The notes beneath the pieces were generated by a model. That model worked only from the letters and a program-made list of their open reading frames with translations, did no database searches and was not told where the DNA came from. Positions 1 through 5,795 of a DNA stretch of 7,576 bases are shown piece after piece. The DNA lies in contig JAGLBQ010000186.1 in the NCBI GenBank assembly GCA_023146675.1, forward strand, positions 1 to 7,576, given 5' to 3'. Made by a program: the position numbers and the translations under genes. The DNA is from Cocleimonas sp. Lineage in GTDB: Bacteria > Pseudomonadota > Gammaproteobacteria > Thiotrichales > Thiotrichaceae. How positions within the stretch are numbered: the stretch's first letter is position 1; every line of letters starts with the position of its first letter.

Positions 1-1507
1 TACGCATAATTTTTTTAACGGTTGTACCATGGCGTACTGCTATTTTATACAACGTTTCACCACGACGGACACGATGAGTAAGAACACGTTTTTTTGATTT
101 TTTATAACGTTTTTTATACTTTTTAGTGTGTTTTTTCTTGGAGTATCGAGTATAGCGATAATTAGTATCACGACTAGCAGGCATGCTATGTAGAACATGC
201 TGTAATCGATCTGCAAGGTTTACAGGCAGGATAACGCGTTTAGATAAACGTGGTGTTGTTATTCCCTGTAAATAACTTGGGTTTAGCTCTGTCAATGTCT
301 CTGATGGTAATCCTGCACGACGTGCTGCTTGACGCAAATCTACCGCCTTATTAAGCCAAATAGAGGTTAACACAGGGCGACTAGCGGCTTTGGGTAGTTG
401 GATTCCATAGCGACTAGGATTGCGGATAATTTCTTTGTAAGCTAATAAACGAGGTACATATTCGCGTGTTTCTTTAGGAAGACGCAAGCTCCAATAATCT
501 GTTGGACGACCTTTACGGCGGTTATATTTTATTTCACGTTCCACACGTCCTTCGCCTGCATTATAAGCAGCAAGTGAAAGGAACCAATCACCATTGAATT
601 GTCGATTTAGTTTTTGCAGATAATCTAACGCTGCACGAGTTGCCTCAAATGAATCCATACGACCATCAAAACCACGTCGTTGTTTAAGACCGTATCGGCG
701 ACCTGTTTCTGGAATAAATTGCCACATACCTGCGGCTGCTGCGTGAGAGCGTGCGGTATTGACATAAGCACTTTCTACAAAAGGTAGTAAGGCTAATTCA
801 GTTGGCATGCCTCGACGCTCTAGCTCGGTAACTACCTGAAATAAATATTTAGAGGCTCGGTTAGTGATGCGGTTTAAACGTGGACGGTCACTGGCATAAT
901 GTCTAACAAACCGTCGCACAGAGGAATGGTTGGTATGATTAGGCATTTTTTCACCACGATAAATGCGTTGCCACATCGCAAGTTGACTACCACCTTTCGC
1001 CTGATGACGTACTTGCGTCACGGGCGTTTTTCGTGGAAGTAGACCTAGCTCCTGTGCCGCCTGTTCTGTTGCTGAGGAGTATATGTTGCTATAGATACTC
1101 TTTTTTTGGGCAGGGCGATACAGTTTCTTCTTACTAACAGGCTTACTGGTGAGTCCCAATATATCAGCCGCTTTTTCAAGATCTGCGGTGATATCAGCAT
1201 TTCGAGGCGTTTGTGCACGAGTATTATGGTATGCTGCTTTTTTAAATCTAACCGCATTTTTCTTTGCACGCTTAGCCTGATAAGTCGCTTTTTTAATAGG
1301 ACTCTGCTTTTTAATATTCTTTTGTGACCGCTGTGGTGCATTCTTATTTAAGAGGAGATAAGCGGCTGTCTGAAATTCAACATCCCCCACTGAGTTCTGG
1401 TATGACGATGTCTGTTTCATAGCACTACTACTAGCACTACAACCTGAGAGCGTAGAGAGTGCTAATACAGCAGAAATAGTAACGGCTAGTTTTCTTTGAT
1501 GGTACAT
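1..1507 (-). CDS. mltD: Membrane-bound lytic murein transglycosylase D (lipoprotein), 3' end cut by window edge
   Basis: This enzyme cleaves the MurNAc-GlcNAc bond of peptidoglycan and acts from the inner face of the outer membrane. It is open for 502 codons from the ATG at 1507-1505 to the window edge. A GGGG run about 8 bases upstream is a plausible ribosome binding site. Residues 1-23 form a lipoprotein signal ending in lipobox LSGC (Cys23). Ser24 follows, which by the Lol +2 rule favours the outer membrane. The SLT catalytic domain spans about 232-355, with LALLPFVESAY (catalytic Glu245), AAGMWQFIPETGRRYGL, SLAAYNAGEGRV and PTDYWSL, closely like E. coli MltD. A first LysM repeat begins at about 478 (HRVRRGETLYKIA) and is cut at residue 502. 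The protein is longer than E. coli MltD (about 450 residues) because of a basic N-terminal segment (60-97) and a Lys/Arg/Tyr-rich linker (451-477). Divergent from the methyltransferase gene. Confidence 0.95.
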   Translation of the reverse strand, partial: MYHQRKLAVTISAVLALSTLSGCSASSSAMKQTSSYQNSVGDVEFQTAAYLLLNKNAPQRSQKNIKKQSPIKKATYQAKRAKKNAVRFKKAAYHNTRAQTPRNADITADLEKAADILGLTSKPVSKKKLYRPAQKKSIYSNIYSSATEQAAQELGLLPRKTPVTQVRHQAKGGSQLAMWQRIYRGEKMPNHTNHSSVRRFVRHYASDRPRLNRITNRASKYLFQVVTELERRGMPTELALLPFVESAYVNTARSHAAAAGMWQFIPETGRRYGLKQRRGFDGRMDSFEATRAALDYLQKLNRQFNGDWFLSLAAYNAGEGRVEREIKYNRRKGRPTDYWSLRLPKETREYVPRLLAYKEIIRNPSRYGIQLPKAASRPVLTSIWLNKAVDLRQAARRAGLPSETLTELNPSYLQGITTPRLSKRVILPVNLADRLQHVLHSMPASRDTNYRYTRYSKKKHTKKYKKRYKKSKKRVLTHRVRRGETLYKIAVRHGTTVKKIMR

Positions 1508-1580
1508 ATGTTAACCCCAAATATCGTTGATTTTTGTTGTTTTTATTTAGTTTAAACCGTGCTATTTTATTTTTATAATT

Positions 1581-1586
1581 ATTATA
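1581..1586 (-). promoter_or_regulatory. Candidate -10 box for mltD
   Basis: Read on the minus strand this is TATAAT, an exact match to the sigma-70 -10 consensus. It lies about 75 bases upstream of the mltD ATG in an AT-rich tract. No good -35 box lies 16-18 bases upstream. A short inverted repeat (1586-1598) abuts it. In an AT-rich region such a match can arise by chance, so this is a candidate only. Confidence 0.3.
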
Positions 1587-1667
1587 TGCTTAGAGCATGT
1601 ACGGTGTACCTCCCGACGTTCTAACGCATAATTTTTGTACCCAGAGTGCATAGCAACTTCAGATTGA

Positions 1668-1717
1668 GATGATCTCATCTCATGAGGCATAGTTATTTTG
1701 CGTCTCATGAGATCATC
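1668..1717. repeat. 11-bp perfect inverted repeat with CTCATGAG palindromes
   Basis: GATGATCTCAT (1668-1678) is the exact reverse complement of ATGAGATCATC (1707-1717), with 28 bases between. The self-complementary octamer CTCATGAG occurs at 1679-1686 and again at 1704-1711, so the arms can pair in more than one register. The same motif recurs upstream of the CHAT gene (2872-2893). It could be a paired operator, an RNA hairpin in the mltD leader, or a dispersed repeat. There is no U-tract of the kind expected for a terminator. Confidence 0.65.
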
Positions 1718-1828
1718 TAAGCTGGGGTTGTCATGCTCCTTTCGGTGCAAGTTAGAGATCGGGAAGTTGTATCGTGCAAGTTCTTTACTGTTAAGTCAGT
1801 ACGGTCAAGATTAGTTATTTTACTGCTA

Positions 1829-1900
1829 TGCTATTCTAACGACTAAGCTTGAACACAAGCTGAATTAGAAATACTACTCGTCAGAAGCAGTTGAATAGCA
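1829..1900. repeat. Nested inverted repeats upstream of the methyltransferase gene
   Basis: Three symmetric pairs share nearly one centre. The outer pair is TGCTATTC (1829-1836) with GAATAGCA (1893-1900). The middle pair is TTCTAA (1834-1839) with TTAGAA (1865-1870). The inner pair is AGCTTG (1846-1851) with CAAGCT (1856-1861) around the loop AACA. The outer and middle left arms overlap by three bases, so they are alternative pairings. The element lies 49-120 bases before the methyltransferase start, so it could fold in the 5' leader or bind a protein. It is not a recognised RNA family. Confidence 0.5.
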
Positions 1901-1948
1901 GTCATTTCAAATAAAACAGCGGCTGATTATCTAAAATGGGATTCCAAA

Positions 1949-2752
1949 ATGAAAAATTTGCAGCGAGATGAAAATAGAGTGACAGATTGTGCATCGTGGT
2001 ATCAAGGTCTTGCAGGTCAACAAGCACTTCTCAAATTGGATGAAATGATCACTGAATATTTGTCCGAAATATTTGGCTATTATTGTCTTAATTTAGGCGT
2101 GTTAAGCGGGCGCAAAGAATTCTTAAAAGACTCACGTATATCAGCAGGTTTTTCTATTGGCGGTAGTAAAAATAAAAATGATGTTATCGCTATACCAGAG
2201 CAATTACCCATTGCAGCGGATGAGGTAGATTTGGTCATTGCCAGTCATGTATTGGAATGCTCACATAATCCACATCAGGTCTTGCGTGAAATTGATCGGG
2301 TCTTAGTGCCAGAAGGACATTGTATTTTGATTGGTTTTAACCCTTATGCATTAATGGGTGCAAAGCGATTATTAAAATCATTGTTTAAAAATAAATTAGC
2401 CGCAAATAAAAATGACTCATTGATAGATCAGACAAACTATAAAACCCGTAGCGCCTCACATGTTCGCGACTGGTTTTCCCTGCTTGGCTTTGAAACGCTA
2501 GAAGTAAACTATATTGGATTTCGCCCCACAATAAAAAATGAAAAAATATTTACCCGTAGTGCATGGATGGAAAAATGGGGCGAAAAACTACTGCCAGTTT
2601 TAGGTAGCCTTTATATTATCCACGCAAAAAAGCATATGGTGGCAATGCGTCCAGATAAAAAAGTATGGCAAACACCGTTTGTATTATCAGGAGGGAAAGT
2701 AGCACTAAATCGTACTGCACAACGAGTAAGACGCACCAATTTTCAAAATTAG
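1949..2752 (+). CDS. yafS: YafS-like class I SAM-dependent methyltransferase
   Basis: This is a predicted soluble methyltransferase of 267 residues; its substrate is unknown, as for the family. The Methyltransferase_11-type core is seen from about 45 to 130: the motif I strand LNLGVLSG (47-54), then LPIAADEVDLVIASHVLECS (86-105), the helix NPHQVLREIDRVLVPEG (107-123), and ILIGFNPYALMG (126-137). The last of these is a hallmark of YafS and its relatives. Motif I lacks the usual acidic-Gly-x-Gly-x-Gly pattern, which as far as I recall is also true of E. coli YafS. The C-terminal region (about 170-230) carries a conserved-looking RDWFSLLGF segment and ends in a basic tail. The ATG at 1949 has a weak GGGA site 7 bases upstream. 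Position beside mltD, divergently oriented, matches the enterobacterial arrangement minus gloB. No rnhA or dnaQ follows. Confidence 0.85.
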   Translation: MKNLQRDENRVTDCASWYQGLAGQQALLKLDEMITEYLSEIFGYYCLNLGVLSGRKEFLKDSRISAGFSIGGSKNKNDVIAIPEQLPIAADEVDLVIASHVLECSHNPHQVLREIDRVLVPEGHCILIGFNPYALMGAKRLLKSLFKNKLAANKNDSLIDQTNYKTRSASHVRDWFSLLGFETLEVNYIGFRPTIKNEKIFTRSAWMEKWGEKLLPVLGSLYIIHAKKHMVAMRPDKKVWQTPFVLSGGKVALNRTAQRVRRTNFQN

Positions 2753-2809
2753 GGGAGTATTATTTGGAATAGGGTAAATAGAGCCTCTGGAATATCAGCA
2801 ATGAGATAC

Positions 2810-2828
2810 TTTAGCTTTTTTGGCTAAA
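2810..2828. terminator. Weak hairpin downstream of the methyltransferase gene, possible terminator
   Basis: TTTAGC (2810-2815) pairs with GCTAAA (2823-2828) around a T-rich 7-base loop, 57 bases after the methyltransferase stop. The stem is short and AT-rich and the T run is in the loop rather than after the stem. It is therefore not a canonical intrinsic terminator. It is the only hairpin of this kind seen before the CHAT gene. Confidence 0.25.
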
Positions 2829-2871
2829 TAATTCATGCAGTGATTTCAAGAACAATTCCCTTGTTTGCTCT

Positions 2872-2893
2872 GATCTCTCATGAGCCATGAGAT
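2872..2893. repeat. CTCATGAG palindrome and flanking inverted repeat upstream of the CHAT gene
   Basis: CTCATGAG (2877-2884) lies inside ATCTC (2873-2877) paired with GAGAT (2889-2893). The stretch TCTCATGAGCCAT (2876-2888) differs by one base from TCTCATGAGGCAT at 1678-1690, so the same element occurs twice in the window. Another ATGAGAT copy is at 2801-2807. The element ends 77 bases before the CHAT start and 17 bases before a possible -10 box, a fitting place for an operator, though this is inference. Confidence 0.5.
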
Positions 2894-2910
2894 AAATATA
2901 GAGTTTGCAC

Positions 2911-2916
2911 TATAGT
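2911..2916 (+). promoter_or_regulatory. Candidate -10 box for the CHAT gene
   Basis: TATAGT matches five of six bases of the sigma-70 -10 consensus and would give a leader of about 50 bases. The region 16-18 bases upstream has no -35 match and is occupied by the right arm of the CTCATGAG element. If this promoter is real it may depend on, or be blocked by, a protein bound there. Confidence 0.3.
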
Positions 2917-2970
2917 TAAGGTGTTCAAAAAGTTCCAAGCAGTAAACGTCAACTCCTTAGGGTCAATCTT

Positions 2971-4827
2971 GTGGTAAAAACATATCAAAACATGGATATT
3001 CTCCTTTTAAAAAAGGGTAATTCATTTCAAGCTCGCATTACAAATTCCCCAGCAGGTCAAGCACATTGTGATTTTGATATTCCTGACAATACGGATGCCA
3101 TTGCTGCTTGTATTGGTAGTTATACTAAATCCCGTTCTTTTGAACTTCCCCAAGGCTTTTCACTAAATGGCAGTGCTTGTTCCTCAGATACACTACCGGA
3201 TACGTTAAAAAAAATTGGCAGTGCTTTATTTGATGTCATTTTTAAAGATTCAATGCAAGAGTGTTTGGAGCGGAGTTTATATCTCAGTAAAAATAATGAT
3301 TTGCGTATTCGTTTGCAGTTTTCTAATGACGCGCCCGAGTTAGTACCGCTTCCTTGGGAGTATTTTTACAACAAAGAAGAAGAGCGTTTTTTGGCGTTAT
3401 CGACCAAGACTCCCATTATTCGTTGTCCAGAACTTATGCATGATACCCATACGGTATCAGTACAGCTTCCATTGCAAATATTGGTGATTATTTCTAGCCC
3501 GAAAGATCTCGCTCTGCTTGATGTGGAAACAGAGTGGAAGAATCTCACTAGCTCCTTACAAGCACTTATTGATGATAATTTAGTTGTTATAAAGCGCCTA
3601 GCTACCTCCTCTATTCGATCATTACAACATGAGTTACAGCGTAAGCAATACCACGTTATTCACTATATTGGGCATAGTGATTTTGATGCAAATAGCAATA
3701 ATGCATTTTTGATGTTTGAAGATAAGGAGAGTAACTCCGCTAAGTTAGAAGCTGAGTCCTTTGGTAAACTATTGCGGGATGAAAAGTCTATTCGCTTAGT
3801 CATTTTGAATTCATGTGAAGGTAGCAAGGCTTCGGATACGATCTTTTTTTCAGGTGTTGCGCTTTCATTGCTTAAAAAGAAGATACCAGCCGTTATCGCG
3901 ATGCAATTTGAAATTAGTGATAGTGCGGCAATTATCTTCTCAAGTGATTTCTATACGGCTTTAGCCAATGGCTTGCCGATTGAGGAATCTTTAACTGAAG
4001 CGCGCAAAGCAATTGATATTCGTTTAAATCCTATCGAATGGGGAACACCCACCCTCTATATGCGCTCATCAAATAGTAATTTATTCACCTTAACCCTGCC
4101 GGATAAGCCTTCTCCTAAGCTTATTGAGCCTGAAAAAAAGTCTAAGAATAAAACAATGTTATTTACTGTTTCTCTTGGGATACTGGCATTAATAATAACT
4201 CTTTCAATGTTTGCTCTTAAAGATTTTTTTATTGCTGAGAAAGAGGATGAAAATCCTATTTTGTATGCTGCTAAAGATCCAGTAGCACCTCCAGTGGTAG
4301 CAGCGGGACGATCCGTAATAGCACCAATAACCGCAGGATTTGACTGTACCAAAGCACGCACTCTTTCTGAAAAAGCAGTCTGTTCAAGTAGCTCTACTGC
4401 AAATATAGATAAAGACTTAAATACAGTTTATGCACGGGTCGTAAGCAAGCTACCTCCGCCTCTAGTAAAGGAGGTGGATGAGCAAGAGCAGGATTGGCTG
4501 GTTAGTAGAGATCATTATATAGAGCAGAATTGTATTTTAAGCTCTAGAGCAAAAAGGGAGACATGTATTATTGCCTACTATCAAGCTCGAATAGTAATTC
4601 TGAAACGAATAGAGCGCAGGGAAAGTACTAAATTTACAAAAGTTACTGTGATTGATCCGCCATCAAATATACGTTTAGAGCCTAATGGTGATGTTAGTTG
4701 TAAAATTAGGACTAAAAAACAGATTGAGGTGTATAACATATCCATTATGGATGATAGTCATTCCAAATGGTTTTGGACAAAAGCATGTGGAAGTTGGGCT
4801 GTGATACACGGTAGTCAAATAAGGTAG
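2971..4827 (+). CDS. Membrane-anchored CHAT protease with periplasmic LprI-like and SH3b domains
   Basis: This is a 618-residue predicted inner-membrane protein with four parts. (1) A divergent N-terminal region covers about 1-120. (2) A CHAT caspase-like protease covers about 125-366. It has LPWEYFY (127-133), ISSPKDLALLDVE (174-186), YHVIHYIGHSDF with His235, LVILNSCEG with Cys282, AVIAMQFEISDSAAIIF and GTPTLYMR; the His/Cys dyad is intact. (3) One transmembrane helix (about 396-416) is preceded by a Lys-rich stretch and followed by acidic residues, so the N-terminus should be cytoplasmic. (4) A periplasmic part has a LprI/DUF1311-type domain (about 457-545: FDCTKARTLSEKAVC, EQDWLVSRD, then Cys521 and Cys532). 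It ends in an SH3b domain (about 556-618: DPPSNIRLEPNG, WFWTKACGSWAVIHGSQI). The start is GTG, chosen because AGGG lies 8 bases upstream; the in-frame ATG at 2992 has no such site. No gasdermin or other known CHAT partner adjoins it. Protease activity and any defence or stress role are inferred. Confidence 0.9.
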   Translation: MVKTYQNMDILLLKKGNSFQARITNSPAGQAHCDFDIPDNTDAIAACIGSYTKSRSFELPQGFSLNGSACSSDTLPDTLKKIGSALFDVIFKDSMQECLERSLYLSKNNDLRIRLQFSNDAPELVPLPWEYFYNKEEERFLALSTKTPIIRCPELMHDTHTVSVQLPLQILVIISSPKDLALLDVETEWKNLTSSLQALIDDNLVVIKRLATSSIRSLQHELQRKQYHVIHYIGHSDFDANSNNAFLMFEDKESNSAKLEAESFGKLLRDEKSIRLVILNSCEGSKASDTIFFSGVALSLLKKKIPAVIAMQFEISDSAAIIFSSDFYTALANGLPIEESLTEARKAIDIRLNPIEWGTPTLYMRSSNSNLFTLTLPDKPSPKLIEPEKKSKNKTMLFTVSLGILALIITLSMFALKDFFIAEKEDENPILYAAKDPVAPPVVAAGRSVIAPITAGFDCTKARTLSEKAVCSSSSTANIDKDLNTVYARVVSKLPPPLVKEVDEQEQDWLVSRDHYIEQNCILSSRAKRETCIIAYYQARIVILKRIERRESTKFTKVTVIDPPSNIRLEPNGDVSCKIRTKKQIEVYNISIMDDSHSKWFWTKACGSWAVIHGSQIR

Positions 4828-4863
4828 AAAGTAGGTTTAACTATCGTTCTCTTTTAACCTTTC
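4827..4863. terminator. Possible bidirectional hairpin between convergent CHAT and RIO kinase genes
   Basis: The two stop codons are separated by only 9 bases. GAAAGTAGGTT (4827-4837) can pair with AACCTTTC (4856-4863) as eight base pairs with a three-base bulge and an 18-base loop. The hairpin would lie over both 3' ends. It lacks a clean T-tract on either side, so terminator function is weakly supported. Confidence 0.2.
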
Positions 4864-5688
4864 TTGTCTCATTTGTTCTTCATCAAATGCAGCCTGAATC
4901 TGTTCCATGACGCCATCAACATCAGCCGCTTTAGTTGATTCTTTATATTGTCCTGTTAAAACAGAATCAGGGGTGAGATCTCCATTTTCGTATAAATCCC
5001 AGATTTCTTTGCCGTAGTTGCTCTGCAATATAGAGGGTGCAAATTCTCCAAAATAGCGGCGCATATTATCAACATCACGTTCTAACATTGCTTTTGCATT
5101 GTTGTTAGAGGCAGCATTCACGGCTTGGGGAAGATCAATAATGACGGGACCATATTGATCAACTAATACATTAAATTCTGATAAATCACCATGCACGATA
5201 CCTGCACAGAGCATTCGCACGATATTTTGTAGGACAATTTCGTGATCCTCTAATGCCTCCTCTTTTGTCATTGTAATATCACATAAACGTGGTGCAACAC
5301 CGCCTTCGCCATCGGTCATTAGCTCCATTAGCAATACGCCATCAATACAGCCAAACGGTTCAGGAACACGAACTCCCGCTGCGGCTAATAAATACAAAGC
5401 ATCAACTTCGGCATTCTGCCAAAGCTTTTCCTGTTCTTGTCGGCCAAATTTAGACCCTTTTTCCATTGCACGCGCCCGACGACTATTTTTTACTTTGCGT
5501 CCTTCCGTGTATTGAACAGACTTCTTAAAGTTGCGTTTGCTGGCTTCTTTATAAACCTTCGCACAGCGGGTTTCTTCGCCACAACTAACAACATAAATAT
5601 CGGCTTCTTTGCCGCTCATTAAACGACCAGTTACATCATTTATGAGACCATCTTCGATAAGTGGTTGGATTCTTTTTGGAATTTTCAT
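4837..5688 (-). CDS. PA4780-type RIO1-like serine protein kinase
   Basis: This is a predicted cytoplasmic atypical protein kinase of 283 residues, a normal length for the bacterial RIO1-like family. Its targets in bacteria are not known. The ATP-binding loop is SGKEADIYVV (25-34), and the invariant lysine is Lys44 in CAKVYK. The RIO flexible loop region follows (about 50-90, with RRARAMEKGSKFGRQEQEKLW). The hinge is LLMELMTDG (119-127). The catalytic loop is VHGDLSEFNVLV, with Asp168 and Asn173. The metal-binding segment is IIDLPQAV, with Asp185 in place of the DFG motif. All key residues are present. The C-terminal tail (about 245-283) is charged and probably helical. The gene converges on the CHAT gene and lies 107 bases downstream of ntrB on the same strand, so cotranscription with ntrB is possible but not shown. 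No strong ribosome binding site precedes the ATG. Confidence 0.93.
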   Translation of the reverse strand: MKIPKRIQPLIEDGLINDVTGRLMSGKEADIYVVSCGEETRCAKVYKEASKRNFKKSVQYTEGRKVKNSRRARAMEKGSKFGRQEQEKLWQNAEVDALYLLAAAGVRVPEPFGCIDGVLLMELMTDGEGGVAPRLCDITMTKEEALEDHEIVLQNIVRMLCAGIVHGDLSEFNVLVDQYGPVIIDLPQAVNAASNNNAKAMLERDVDNMRRYFGEFAPSILQSNYGKEIWDLYENGDLTPDSVLTGQYKESTKAADVDGVMEQIQAAFDEEQMRQERLKENDS

Positions 5689-5795
5689 GCGAGTATCTTA
5701 CTGTGTTTTAAAGCATAGAGTAAACTTTTTTGGGTACTAATAAGCTAAAGTAATTAGGATCGATTTCAACTTTTAATATTTCGTACAAAGGCATA
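5689..5795. other. Gap between ntrB and the RIO kinase gene
   Basis: These 107 AT-rich bases separate two minus-strand genes. I see no clear terminator after ntrB. Only weak -35/-10 candidates precede the kinase, such as TTTACT and TAAGAT with 18 bases between them on the minus strand. In many proteobacteria ntrC follows ntrB directly; nothing resembling it is here. Confidence 0.4.

Larger units (their letters stand above)
1508..1948. other. Intergenic region between divergent mltD and methyltransferase genes, rich in inverted repeats
   Basis: These 441 bases hold the 5' regions of two divergent genes and no convincing coding sequence. The mltD-proximal 100 bases are very AT-rich and contain a possible mltD promoter. 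Three symmetric elements are visible: a short one at 1586-1598 (ATGCT-tag-AGCAT), the long one at 1668-1717, and a nested set at 1829-1900. E. coli carries gloB at the equivalent position, and no trace of a metallo-beta-lactamase-fold gene is seen here. A 62-codon minus-strand frame at 1562-1750 needs a TTG start and has no recognisable similarity. Confidence 0.6.

Noticed and set aside
1045..1341. Overlapping frames on both strands inside the 5' part of mltD
   Set aside because: The long uninterrupted mltD frame with lipobox and SLT motifs occupies this region; the others have biased composition typical of shadow frames.
1562..1750. 62-codon minus-strand frame in the mltD/methyltransferase gap
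   Set aside because: It needs a TTG start with no proper ribosome binding site, overlaps the inverted repeat at 1668-1717, ends in a low-complexity Ile/Lys tail from AT-rich DNA, and resembles no family I know.
2992..2994. ATG as an alternative start of the CHAT gene
   Set aside because: No ribosome binding site precedes it, whereas the GTG at 2971 has AGGG 8 bases upstream.
4056..4361. 101-codon minus-strand frame inside the CHAT gene
   Set aside because: It lies wholly opposite the transmembrane and linker part of the CHAT protein and has no recognisable domain; a bacterial gasdermin was considered but its length and sequence do not fit.
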